Positions 53,809 to 62,283 of a DNA stretch of 64,000 bases are shown piece by piece. The notes beneath the pieces are model-generated. The model saw only the letters and a program-made list of their open reading frames with translations, had not been told where the DNA came from and made no database searches. This DNA comes from Salinarchaeum sp. IM2453. GTDB taxonomy: Archaea > Halobacteriota > Halobacteria > Halobacteriales > Salinarchaeaceae. Positions within the stretch are counted from its first letter, which is position 1. The number at the start of each line of letters is the position of its first letter. The DNA lies in contig NZ_CP081183.1 of assembly GCF_019693215.1 (NCBI RefSeq), forward strand, positions 995,226 through 1,059,225, read 5' to 3'. The position numbers were made by a program, and so were the translations under genes.

Positions 53809-54264
53809 TTATCGTGCCAGTTCTTTTGCCGCCTGTCGTGCCTTTTGTTCTATTTCGTCATTGTGCTCAACGCTTGCTAGGTCTCCGGTCGCTTCAAGCG
53901 TTCGTACAGCGTCATCAAGAAATGATAAAATGTCTCCCGGATACGCATATAGCATATAATCTGATGTCATGACATCGACAATTTCCTCAGCATTCAATCC
54001 CTGCGCTCGAAGCTCAAGCAGGTACCGGATAAATTTCCGCTCTGGACACCCACAATACGGATTATTATCACAACTACAGTCAAGGAAATCTTCGGCAAAA
54101 TCTAAAATCCGATCTCTTGTTGTGTCGTCGAGCTTCTGTAGATTTTTCCCCCTATAAAGCAGGTCCATCGTTGCACCTTTGAACGCCCCTTTAGGGATGT
54201 CAGCATCAAGTTGCGCTCCAATCTGTCGATGGTTCTTAACGTATATTTTATCCGTGATTGCCAC
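53809..54264 (-). CDS. DUF5814-like cysteine-containing haloarchaeal protein
   Basis: A 151-residue protein with a cysteine cluster (DCSCDNNPYCGCPERKF, residues 61-78) flanked by helices (ATMDLLYRGKNLQKLDDTTR before it and LELRAQGLNAEEIVDVM after it). From memory it corresponds to DUF5814, a family near or fused to haloarchaeal helicases; that link needs checking. The cysteines may bind zinc. It converges with the RHH gene. Confidence 0.78.
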   Translation of the reverse strand: MAITDKIYVKNHRQIGAQLDADIPKGAFKGATMDLLYRGKNLQKLDDTTRDRILDFAEDFLDCSCDNNPYCGCPERKFIRYLLELRAQGLNAEEIVDVMTSDYMLYAYPGDILSFLDDAVRTLEATGDLASVEHNDEIEQKARQAAKELAR

Positions 54265-54371
54265 TGTAAGTTTGTTTTGTACTTTGTCGCTTAAAAATCA
54301 GCTCCTTTTTTTGCCATGATCTCCCCAAGTCGTAACGTATTTTAACGCCACTGTTGTATTTTACAGTGCGT

Positions 54372-54443
54372 GTCCGGGCTGGGGTAGTGGTATCCTACGG
54401 CCCTGTGGCGGCCGTGAGGTGGGTTCAATTCCCACGCCCGGAC
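54372..54443 (+). tRNA. tRNA-His (GTG)
   Basis: Cloverleaf from the G-1 (54372), acceptor TCCGGGC pairing with GCCCGGA, D arm with AGTGGTA, anticodon stem CGGCC/GGCCG around CTGTGGC (anticodon GTG), T arm GTGGG-TTCAATT-CCCAC, discriminator C73. The encoded G-1 opposite C73 is the tRNA-His identity feature. No intron and no encoded CCA. The sequence on its 3' side begins the mobile region, so it may be an integration site. Confidence 0.92.
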
Positions 54444-54584
54444 CTCGACTAAAGGTTTACATCCCACTCTTTTATACTACTTATCTACCCCTCAGTTTCA
54501 TCTGGAAACCTTTCTCTGTCCCCTGCGCGTTACTCTTGCACCCACGCTATTTACTCTTGCCTCCCGAGCAGGGGGTGATGCTGC

Positions 54585-55256
54585 ATGACCTCGCAGTGTC
54601 AACACTGCGGGGCACAGGTCACCGAACAATACGCCCGCGTCTTCGGTGATGAAGACAATGTTGTTCATCGGTGCTTAGCCTGTGATTGTAAGAACCGGCT
54701 GCAGAAAGGCTCGGCAGCTGGGAAAGAACTGACACAACCAGATCCAGCAGAACACCCTAACCGCAACCGGGGGCACCTTGCTGATGACTCAATCGACTAC
54801 GGGAAAGGTCCAGTCCCTGATGGTGGCCATAAGGTTGTTCCAGTCACGCAAGCAATGCAGGATGCCCTAGTCACTGGGCGTGCCAAGGTTGTTCTAACAG
54901 AAGATACAGACTTTTTCAATCCATTTGCTGACTGGCTATTGATCCGCGGACCAGATGGCATCTTTGCGAAAGGGAGATACGCTGGCCAAGTCCTCGAATG
55001 CACTGCAGAAAGCGTTCGACAGCGATTCTTAGACCGTCGCATCGATCACATTGCAGACTTCAAGTCACTTGCACTCGAGGATCCACTGCCAGAACTCGAC
55101 TCGTTTGAAACACTCCAGGAATACGTCCCTGTCGAGTCGAAATACGAGGAATTCAGTTGCTACGTGCTGCAGGGCATCGGGCCAGCTCCTGAGGACGTTG
55201 CCAGTGAGTCAGTCGCAACTGACGGCGGCAACAGAGGTGGGGCAGCTGATGAGTGA
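54585..55256 (+). CDS. Zinc-ribbon protein of a coupled mobile-element operon
   Basis: A 223-residue protein, first of four overlapping genes. The N-terminus holds a CxxC pair (CQHCGAQV and CLACDC); the middle (DALVTGRAKVVLTEDTDFFNPFADWLLIRGP) and the C-terminal half show no familiar catalytic motif. A ribosome site GGGGGTGA at 54571-54578 precedes the ATG. Base composition is somewhat richer in G+C than neighbouring chromosome. Probable viral or plasmid origin; function unknown. Confidence 0.75.
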   Translation: MTSQCQHCGAQVTEQYARVFGDEDNVVHRCLACDCKNRLQKGSAAGKELTQPDPAEHPNRNRGHLADDSIDYGKGPVPDGGHKVVPVTQAMQDALVTGRAKVVLTEDTDFFNPFADWLLIRGPDGIFAKGRYAGQVLECTAESVRQRFLDRRIDHIADFKSLALEDPLPELDSFETLQEYVPVESKYEEFSCYVLQGIGPAPEDVASESVATDGGNRGGAADE

Positions 55257-55497
55257 GTATCGCCATCAGACAGACCTCCAAAAGACAACCCTAATTGTTG
55301 GGTGTCCGAACGCTGATGGATCTGGCGAGCACCTGGCAATAACAGCCGAATTTACGGAATCACAAAAGGGAGCAAACGACGAGGCAGTTGAGACACTACT
55401 CGACAAATTTCCATGCTGCCACTGTGGGCGTGATCTGCAGTGGATCCGACAGGACGAGCCAAAAGAAGTAATTGGAGGTGGGGCTGCCGATGACTGA
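55249..55497 (+). CDS. Small CxxC protein in the same operon
   Basis: An 82-residue protein; the ATG at 55249 overlaps the previous stop (ATGAGTGA). LIVGCPNADGSGEHLAI and a C-terminal CCHCGRDLQW knuckle suggest a single zinc site. No known function. Confidence 0.7.
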   Translation: MSEYRHQTDLQKTTLIVGCPNADGSGEHLAITAEFTESQKGANDEAVETLLDKFPCCHCGRDLQWIRQDEPKEVIGGGAADD

Positions 55498-55996
55498 GTT
55501 CCGCTCGCCGACAGAGCGAGAATACGAAGCAGGCAACTGCGAAAAACCAGAGTGGCGTCGTCGGCTGTATGAAGAAATCGGCGAGGATCCAATCGAGCTC
55601 CTTGACAAACCTGCTGTCGCAACTGACGGAGAAGATAATCTCGCGCATGCCCGAGCTCGTATTCGCGGGATTGCATACTTAGATGTACTACGAGCCTGGA
55701 AGGCTGCAGAGCGTCGACACGATCAGGGCCCTCGCGAACAGGTCATGGGCTGGCTCGAAGAGCGTGAAGCCTTCCTGGAAGAACACGGAGATCGCAACGA
55801 ACGATACACGGCAGAAGATCCTGAGGAACTCCGAAAACGAGCCGATGAAAAAGCAGACCAAGAAAATGAAAGCAAGACAGCCTATCAGTGCTGTGAATGT
55901 GGGACACTTGTCCGAGAAACTGGACAGGCGTACTTCTGTCCAATCTGTGAGCATACCACCCGAAACGTTGAGAAAGCGGAGGGGATGCCGGCGTGA
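55490..55996 (+). CDS. Zinc-ribbon protein with acidic helical body
   Basis: 168 residues, ATG at 55490 overlapping the preceding stop. The body is highly charged and helical; a C-terminal ribbon CCECGTLVRETGQAYFCPIC closes the chain. Part of the coupled operon 54585-57849. Function unknown. Confidence 0.72.
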   Translation: MTEFRSPTEREYEAGNCEKPEWRRRLYEEIGEDPIELLDKPAVATDGEDNLAHARARIRGIAYLDVLRAWKAAERRHDQGPREQVMGWLEEREAFLEEHGDRNERYTAEDPEELRKRADEKADQENESKTAYQCCECGTLVRETGQAYFCPICEHTTRNVEKAEGMPA

Positions 55997-57849
55997 CACA
56001 AAACGAGGAGTTCTGGGATCAATACGACGCTGCTATCGAAGACAAACGCGAGGAATACGAAGAAAAACAACAGGAAAAACTCGATGAAGAGGAACTGGAC
56101 ATCGACTATGCAGATCTCCGCGAGCAGTCGATGGAAAAACACCTCGAAGATCGCGAACTGACAGGGACACAAACCCACGAATTCCGAGCGCATCTCCTGT
56201 TTGCAGATCCGAACGATAAATTAAGTCCATACCATGGTCTTCGTCGGCAGTTTAATGATGAGTACTTCGAGTACTGGTACGACGAGGAGGACCACGTCTG
56301 GATAGAGGATGTTTGCGGTGACGACTGGATTATCAACGATTCGAAGAAAGCCTACTGGAACGGTGGCATTGCAGCAGAAGACGAAGGATACGATACATAC
56401 GACGAGTATCAGATAGCCATCTACGCCGATGATGATATGGCCGAAGAGAAAACACGGAAGGCGACGCTTCAGTTCCGACCTTCTGTGCCTGATGCCACAA
56501 AACCAGATGGCTCTCGAATCCAGAGTATGCCCGAAGATCTGCCATATGGCATTCGTGTGCAAGTGAACTCATCGAATGTTGCACTCGAAGAGATTGTTCC
56601 ACTCATTCAGGCTGTCGCCGATCGGCTTGGATTACAGCAGCATTACTTCGCTTCTGGAAAGATTCACGAGTGGAGCCGCGTCTATTCGTTCGCAGTCTAC
56701 GTTCGGTTGCTTCGTGAGATTAGTGAAGAGAAGATTGTCGGTGCTGGAAAACTCCTTGATCGATTGACGGCATTCGGACGCTCAAGAAAGGGGTCCCGAG
56801 GTATGCTCAAGTGGGACAATGAAGAGATTATGGGACACTACACTGCAGTGACGCTCTGCCAGAGCTCCTGGAGCAAACTCATTCCTGGAAGAATGGCCGG
56901 GATGCGTTTGAAGTCATATCATATGAAAAATCCAGAGAAGGCAACGCGAGAAGCGACTAGCCACCCAAAGTTGGAACTGCAATATACGACCGATAACGAG
57001 TACACAGATGAGTATGTCAGTTGGGAGGACGTCGACCAGCTGAAGAAACAACTCGAGGAAACGCTTCTTAATTGTCTGCAGTGGGCTGACGTGAACTTGG
57101 ATCCAGCAAACGAGTCGTTCGTCGAGGATGCTTACTTCGACCCACAAGAGAATGATCGCGACGAAGATCTTGACCTCTTGGCTGATCCAATGGAGCAAGT
57201 CCAAGAGCACGAGGAAAACATCGCAACACTCCAGCTGGCCCAAGCTGATCTAAGCGACGGTGAAGAGGAAGTTGTCAAAGCAATGTCTGATGGTGGCCAG
57301 ATGCATTATGAAAAGCTAGCAGAGATAGCAGATGTATCGAAGTCGACGGTTTACCGAGCTATTGAGAAAATTGATACCATTATTGAGCAAGTCGACGGGA
57401 AGATCGGGCTTGCTGATGAGTATATCAAAGACCGTATTCAGGACTTTTACACAGCAATTGCAAACTGGTCTGACAAGGTCGGTCAAACTGCTGAAGATAT
57501 TGTTAATAATGCCATTCACGCTCCAGAAGGCTCGCCATTCGCTAAGTGGATTAAAACCTACGTTGGGTCGATGCGTGATCTAACGCCACGCGAGTCTCCT
57601 GGTGTCGGCTCGATGCAGCATGCTGAGGGCTGGACGGAGTTGGTTCTGAACGTCCAAGGAACAAAAGACGAGATTACGCGGATCTTACGAGCCGGAGGGC
57701 TGGCAGCACTGGAGACTGATAACGGTATTCTCCAGGAGCTGCGAAAGACGGTCGTCAAGTTCACCGATCGGCGTGGCAAGGAACAGGAGATCGTCGCAGG
57801 TGCCAAGCACGGTGACGCCATCAAAGTTGGTGGCTTCCAGATCTGGTAG
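55993..57849 (+). CDS. Large acidic winged-helix protein (DUF7845-like), candidate replication/partition protein
   Basis: 618 residues, GTG start at 55993 overlapping the previous stop (GTGA). N-terminal highly charged region, a middle domain (about 100-330) and a winged-helix segment near residues 428-475 (ALSDGEEE.. KLAEIADVSKSTVYRAIEKI). From memory such proteins occur in haloarchaeal proviruses and plasmids. A DNA-binding role, perhaps replication initiation, is inference from position and the wHTH; no nuclease or Rep motif was seen. Confidence 0.7.
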   Translation: MTQNEEFWDQYDAAIEDKREEYEEKQQEKLDEEELDIDYADLREQSMEKHLEDRELTGTQTHEFRAHLLFADPNDKLSPYHGLRRQFNDEYFEYWYDEEDHVWIEDVCGDDWIINDSKKAYWNGGIAAEDEGYDTYDEYQIAIYADDDMAEEKTRKATLQFRPSVPDATKPDGSRIQSMPEDLPYGIRVQVNSSNVALEEIVPLIQAVADRLGLQQHYFASGKIHEWSRVYSFAVYVRLLREISEEKIVGAGKLLDRLTAFGRSRKGSRGMLKWDNEEIMGHYTAVTLCQSSWSKLIPGRMAGMRLKSYHMKNPEKATREATSHPKLELQYTTDNEYTDEYVSWEDVDQLKKQLEETLLNCLQWADVNLDPANESFVEDAYFDPQENDRDEDLDLLADPMEQVQEHEENIATLQLAQADLSDGEEEVVKAMSDGGQMHYEKLAEIADVSKSTVYRAIEKIDTIIEQVDGKIGLADEYIKDRIQDFYTAIANWSDKVGQTAEDIVNNAIHAPEGSPFAKWIKTYVGSMRDLTPRESPGVGSMQHAEGWTELVLNVQGTKDEITRILRAGGLAALETDNGILQELRKTVVKFTDRRGKEQEIVAGAKHGDAIKVGGFQIW

Positions 57850-58202
57850 CGGGTGACTGGCCAGAGGCATCACTATCATTCGCTCTATTTTCCTGAAATT
57901 ATTACCGCTAATTGGACAGATTTCTGCCTAATTTTGTTGTATTAGTGGCAACATTACAATCTGTTTAGTAGATATTGTGACTGTCTCCAGACAGTATTTT
58001 CAGGATCTGGGAAAGCACCCCTTAGGGAGTGTTTCTAAGGAAACAACTAAACAAATACAGGAGTCTGCTTCGCAGACTCCACATGATCCACATGAAACGG
58101 AGGTAAATACAAGAGCAAAGGGTAATCAAGTGCAGTCGACAGCCATGACTTCTCAGCTGCTAGTATCTTGAATACAAGGTGTTCGACAACTCGCTGGAGA
58201 TC
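57850..58202. other. Non-coding stretch in the mobile region with a 9-base hairpin
   Basis: A 353-base spacer after the large winged-helix gene. Contains the perfect hairpin GGAGTCTGC-TTC-GCAGACTCC at 58060-58080 and a smaller CTGTCT-CC-AGACAG palindrome near 57981. No convincing gene, in particular no HicA partner for the downstream hicB-like gene. Confidence 0.55.
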
Positions 58203-58451
58203 CTACTGAAGTGCGTCAGGAAGTGATTTACCAGATGTGTTTCTCTCAGGATCAATATCAGCCGCTTTAAGCTCTCCCTCAGTTGGTTTGTGACCAGCAG
58301 TGCCTTTGTAAGCGGCTACGGCCTCATCCAGATGTTCTAAAGCTGCCTCTCGGGACTTGCCTTGACTTGTTACGCCGGTTTTGGTATCTTTGGCCATCCA
58401 CCACTCACCCTCGTTAGTAAGTGTAATCGTAGGCTCAGCTGTTGGACTCAT
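58203..58451 (-). CDS. HicB-like antitoxin family protein, apparently without HicA
   Basis: An 82-residue protein with the HicB fold pattern: TITLTNEGEWWMAKDTKTGVTSQGKSREAALEHLDEAVAAY, a short beta-sheet then an amphipathic helix. HicB proteins normally neutralise a HicA mRNA interferase encoded next door; none is visible on either side. It may be an orphan regulator or left over from a lost pair. ATG at 58451. Confidence 0.78.
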   Translation of the reverse strand: MSPTAEPTITLTNEGEWWMAKDTKTGVTSQGKSREAALEHLDEAVAAYKGTAGHKPTEGELKAADIDPERNTSGKSLPDALQ

Positions 58452-58748
58452 AATGTAAATGGATACGCCAACAAAGAATAAAGATATTCCTTACCACTGT
58501 GTAGTCGTTTTAGAGTAGTTATTCAAGTGTATCTTATAGATCACTTCACGGGATAGTTGGTTTCTATGACATCTCGCGTGAATTATTCTCCGGATGAGTC
58601 TGTGCATCGGTCGGAAAAAGCTACCAGAAAGAACTGATATTTGAGTTGGTATGTAAGACTTAGCGCATGAGTTCAGCAGTTGGCTACCTCTGGTCTCACG
58701 TATTCGGGGGTGAATAAACAGTCAGTGGCGATGTGTATAGACCGCTAA
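58452..58748. other. Intergenic region, nothing recognisable
   Basis: Between the HicB-like gene and the candidate toxin gene. AT-rich with no convincing frame, RNA or repeat. Confidence 0.5.
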
Positions 58749-59198
58749 TTACCGATCTAGAAGATCATCCAAGTCACCGGAAGTTAGCGAATTATTGGCC
58801 TCAAGATACGCTTCAATATCTTCAACAGATTCAAGATCTGTAACGTTTTCCAATTTCTGTTGAGCTTGTTGGCTAAATCTCCCTAACTTCCCATCGTCAT
58901 ATTCGTGATCCTCGTCGACGTAGAGAACATAAATAATGTGATACTTCGGATTTATCTCAGGTACAAAAGTGACTACTTTTGAGTAAATCCGCCCGTCTTT
59001 AGAGAACTTGAATATGTCTAAGTTCCCGATTTTCTCATAAGTATATGCATCCGGTGACGCATCTTTATTTGCGATATTACTGAGTTTTGTCAGCAGATCT
59101 CGCTGTTCGGAAGCATTCAGAGTATCAAGATGACCCGGGATGTTACCCTCAAATATAATATGGGTCTCCTTTGAACCATCCAAAGGTATACGTTTCAC
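58749..59198 (-). CDS. Candidate toxin of a small two-gene cassette
   Basis: A 149-residue protein. The central part (LDIFKFSKDGRIYSKVVTFVPEINPKYHIIYVLYVDEDHEYD) has the short-strand pattern of RelE/ParE-like proteins, and a helical C-terminal extension follows (TDLESVEDIEAYLEANNSL). It lies 31 bases after a 48-residue gene on the same strand. Toxin identity is inference from size, fold impression and arrangement. Confidence 0.5.
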   Translation of the reverse strand: MKRIPLDGSKETHIIFEGNIPGHLDTLNASEQRDLLTKLSNIANKDASPDAYTYEKIGNLDIFKFSKDGRIYSKVVTFVPEINPKYHIIYVLYVDEDHEYDDGKLGRFSQQAQQKLENVTDLESVEDIEAYLEANNSLTSGDLDDLLDR

Positions 59199-59229
59199 AC
59201 GTACTCAAAGCAGCGCCGGTTTTAAAAAT

Positions 59230-59376
59230 TTAAAACTTGAGAACACTTTTAATTTCTTCCTTGCTAGCGGTGTTACCATCCGCAAGGTTATCAATCGCTT
59301 TGAGCACTTCCTCCGGAACGCGTGGCTCGTCGTCCACATGGTGTTGGGAGGATTCTCGGACAGATTCAGTCGGCAT
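59230..59376 (-). CDS. Candidate antitoxin of the same cassette
   Basis: 48 residues from the ATG at 59376 (alternatives at 59397 and 59418). A polar disordered start (MPTESVRESSQHHVDDEPRV) followed by one or two helices (PEEVLKAIDNLADGNTASKEEIKSVLKF). Small polar protein just upstream of the putative toxin, the usual antitoxin-first order. Confidence 0.5.
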   Translation of the reverse strand: MPTESVRESSQHHVDDEPRVPEEVLKAIDNLADGNTASKEEIKSVLKF

Positions 59377-59667
59377 ACACACTATTTGATGAGCCATCGG
59401 TATAAATCTGACTGACAAAAATAGGGACTAAGACAGAAAGCGTGTGTACGGAGTGTTCTGCACTAGGTAGCCGCACCAATCTCAATCAACCCAATCTCTC
59501 GTGCAAGACTTGCGCCCTGCATCTTGCATAGCATTTCTGATGCATATCTGAGAAGGGATACACATCACCAGTCACTACTTGCCTTTGGTGTTGAACGATT
59601 GTAGGGATTGATGGAGGTGTATTGTATATTAACCGTTTTATGAAAACTCTCTATTTAAGTTTAGCAG

Positions 59668-60249
59668 CTACAACCAGCGTACCTTATTGCGTTCTCTTTT
59701 TCTGGCTTCTGGTGAGTATTTGCCTTGATAGTGATCAAGAAACGTCTGGAGGTCATCCCACCCGCCCCACTCAATTGCAACCATTGGATCAACGTCAGCA
59801 GACGCCAGTAGTGTCGCCCATGTTCGACGGAGATCGTGAAATGAGAGAAATTCCCAGCGGTTGTTCTCCGTTTGTTCGGCCAACTCATTGGCAGCAGTGT
59901 TGATCCAGCGTCGGAGCGTTCGCGTGCTTTCGGTCCCCACCACAGTCGTATCTTCACCTTCGTACTGGCCGATGGTCCGGATCTGTCCAGCTAATCCATC
60001 GGGGATTGGTGTTTCCCGATACTTGTCACCCTTGCCTGCCGGCACTTCAAGCACTTTACCGATTTGGGTATCTCGAACATGTGCTGGTTTGACGTTAACT
60101 ACTTCTGCACTTCGGAGTCCACAGTACCCTCCGAGCTTCAGTGCGAGTTGCCGTTGTACGTCATCGGGACAGTCGACCAGTTGCTTCAACTCGTCTGTAG
60201 ACAACCAGACCATCATGGCACTGCTATTCTTGTGTTCCTGTAAATTCAT
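59668..60249 (-). CDS. Tyrosine recombinase, catalytic domain only
   Basis: A 193-residue integrase/XerCD-type recombinase. R46 in GYCGLRSAEV, H138 and R141 in FHDLRRTWAT, W164 in GGWDD and nucleophile Y174 in LDHYQG form the active site. The N-terminal core-binding (SAM-like) domain of usual integrases (about 100 residues) is missing; ATG at 60249 opens the frame directly before the catalytic part. Such minimal recombinases occur in haloarchaeal viruses and plasmids. It likely mediates integration of the surrounding element, with tRNA-His as a possible target. Confidence 0.85.
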   Translation of the reverse strand: MNLQEHKNSSAMMVWLSTDELKQLVDCPDDVQRQLALKLGGYCGLRSAEVVNVKPAHVRDTQIGKVLEVPAGKGDKYRETPIPDGLAGQIRTIGQYEGEDTTVVGTESTRTLRRWINTAANELAEQTENNRWEFLSFHDLRRTWATLLASADVDPMVAIEWGGWDDLQTFLDHYQGKYSPEARKRERNKVRWL

Positions 60250-60595
60250 CGTGACCGGAAACTGGTCAACCGGACAAAAACGTGTCGATTAGGCAGGGTT
60301 CAGCCCTCGATCAGCACTGAAATCGGGCTGATTTTGACCGACTTCCCAATGCTTCCCGGACACTCAAATAAACACAGAAAAATATCAGATACATGTCAGA
60401 AAACAGGAATACACATACCCCTACACCCCCGTACCACACGCGCGCGCGTGACTTCGTATCTCATTGTTGAAACTAATCGAGTTCTGCTTTTATTTTATGA
60501 ACCCGTTTTGGATTGATCGAAACAACGCGCGTACCTCGTCCCTTAATTGGATCGTAACCCACAGAACGAACGGAGATTATATCAATAGCGTTTGC
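60250..60595. other. Non-coding region with a CG-run palindrome
   Basis: A 346-base stretch between the ATPase stop and the integrase start. It holds CACGCGCGCGCGTG (60437-60450), a 14-base perfect palindrome with alternating C and G, just after a C-rich run. It may contain att, origin or promoter elements of the element; no gene is evident. Confidence 0.5.
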
Positions 60596-61705
60596 TCAGG
60601 CATCTTGATATCGCGGGTCAATCTCACCAGCCCATTGTTCACGATGCCACTGGCAGTATCCCGACTTGTGATCAGTCATGGCATTACAGTCTGAGCCGTC
60701 GCTTTTATTCCCGCGACACTTAACTGGATCTCGCGTATTCTGGTTTTCATCCTGGTATTCTCGCCAATTCTCAATGAGTTGGCCTTTGTGAATCTGTTTC
60801 TTTGGCCGGTCGAGGTCGATATCAAACGTGGCAAAATAATTTGTTGAGGCAGCCCACTGACTCTCCTCTGGTACATCCAAAAGCCCACGAACTCGAAACC
60901 ACTGATCATCTTGCTGGTAGTCTTCCCAGCCGCGATAGACAGTTGCTTGGTCAATCTTGCCCTCTTTTTTCTTCCCGTCGGCCTGCACCACAACGTCAGA
61001 TTGTGTTCGCAGAATCTTCGCAATATCACTATCATGCTCGTGGCCAATTACGAGCAGCCGTGTTGAACCCCCCTGACCCTTCCGCAACGCATTGATAAAC
61101 TGAGCGAAGGTTTCTCGCACGGATCCATCAGCATACGAATGACTGTTTACCTCTGTCGACCACTCGTCTCCAATCACAAGCTTTTCCCCTGACGTGTCTC
61201 TGACCCATTCAAGCATTCCAGATAGACTATCGGCATAGTCAACTGCAGGATGCCTGATTGGCTCATCTTCCGATCGCCGAATATTCGTCAGGACACGAAG
61301 CTCACCATCGAACTCGCGATACAAGTTCCTCGCAATATCTAAAGCTTTGGTTGTTTTGCCACTGCCTTTCGGGCCTTTGATCAGCATCTGCTGCGCCGCT
61401 GGCTTGATTGCATCCATAAGTAAATCGTATCCAGTTGCCTCAACAGATGACTCACTGAGCCCAACGGTGGCATTCATCGTTGTGAGATCCGATCTTTTGC
61501 GGGCTCTGCGCAGCGTATCAGTTGAGGTTTGTCGTGACAACATGCGATATAGTGGGCTCTCATCAGAATCTAGTTCAGCTCGCTCAGCAGCCATCAACAC
61601 GTCTCCAATCCGTTGGTCATCAGACAGTACTGCCTCAACATGCGCATCAACTTCTCCGTCTCGAAGGTCATCGCCAAGTTTTGCAGGTGTATATCCATCA
61701 GTCAT
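60596..61705 (-). CDS. AAA-type ATPase of a pleolipovirus-like block
   Basis: 369 residues. Walker A GPKGSGKTT at 111-119 and a Walker B-like KLVIGDEW near 175-182; the C-terminus carries a Cys/His zinc knuckle (CRGNKSDGSDCNAM...YCQWH). Pleolipoviruses carry an NTPase (VP8-type) at this place, after a membrane protein of about this size as next door. Its ATG overlaps the stop of the rhodopsin-like gene by four bases. It may help packaging or virion assembly; role is inferred. Confidence 0.75.
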   Translation of the reverse strand: MTDGYTPAKLGDDLRDGEVDAHVEAVLSDDQRIGDVLMAAERAELDSDESPLYRMLSRQTSTDTLRRARKRSDLTTMNATVGLSESSVEATGYDLLMDAIKPAAQQMLIKGPKGSGKTTKALDIARNLYREFDGELRVLTNIRRSEDEPIRHPAVDYADSLSGMLEWVRDTSGEKLVIGDEWSTEVNSHSYADGSVRETFAQFINALRKGQGGSTRLLVIGHEHDSDIAKILRTQSDVVVQADGKKKEGKIDQATVYRGWEDYQQDDQWFRVRGLLDVPEESQWAASTNYFATFDIDLDRPKKQIHKGQLIENWREYQDENQNTRDPVKCRGNKSDGSDCNAMTDHKSGYCQWHREQWAGEIDPRYQDA

Positions 61706-62283
61706 TGTTCTTTTGCGATCGTGATATCTGCTATTGCCAGACCGTGTTTACTGATAAACGGTATCAGGACCATTGCTACCGGCGCTGCTAACAACTCTCC
61801 ACCAGTATACCACCACACTACAGGATACAAAACCCACGTGCCTGCCGTGATCCAATACAGCAACTCAAGATCTTCAGAGATGAGCTCTCGTAGTGAAAGG
61901 AGAACATATACAAGCAATCCACACGACAACAAGAACATCATAGCCATCCCGTCACCAGCATCAACCGCAAGGTATCCGGTCGTGATCACGCCACCCTGAG
62001 CAACTGCTGCCTTCCAGGCGCGTTCGGAAATCTCTCCCGTTGCGGTAACTGCCAGTGCCAAAACCAGCATTGGCGTTGTCAAGATCCAATCAGCATAGTA
62101 CGTGAGTTCAACTACATACCATTCAGTTTCAAAGTTGAGATACATCAGACCAGACCAACCAAGGATCAGTGCATGCAGCGTCTGGATCCGTTCATCAACT
62201 CCCCAATCATACAGATACAGTGCTGCAGCTCCGAGTAGTGACACGAGTGCATACAATTGCTTTGGATCAGTTAGAAGCTCCAT
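61702..62283 (-). CDS. Microbial-rhodopsin-like seven-helix membrane protein in a virus-like operon
   Basis: 193 residues, about seven transmembrane helices. Helix C reads TYYADWILTTPMLVLALA, matching bacteriorhodopsin YADW..TTP: D65 takes the place of the Asp85 counterion, W66, T69, T70 and P71 are conserved; Arg82 is replaced by Tyr62 and Asp96 by Ala. Helix F has W150, Y153-P154, W157 in TWVLYPVVWW, like WSAYPVVW. Helix G has K179 in FISKHGLAI at the expected retinal-lysine position, but Asp212 is replaced by Pro175. The protein is shorter than usual (about 230-260) because loops are short. Retinal binding is plausible, a proton pump unlikely. It overlaps both neighbours, so it belongs to the structural operon. 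Confidence 0.78.
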   Translation of the reverse strand: MELLTDPKQLYALVSLLGAAALYLYDWGVDERIQTLHALILGWSGLMYLNFETEWYVVELTYYADWILTTPMLVLALAVTATGEISERAWKAAVAQGGVITTGYLAVDAGDGMAMMFLLSCGLLVYVLLSLRELISEDLELLYWITAGTWVLYPVVWWYTGGELLAAPVAMVLIPFISKHGLAIADITIAKEQ

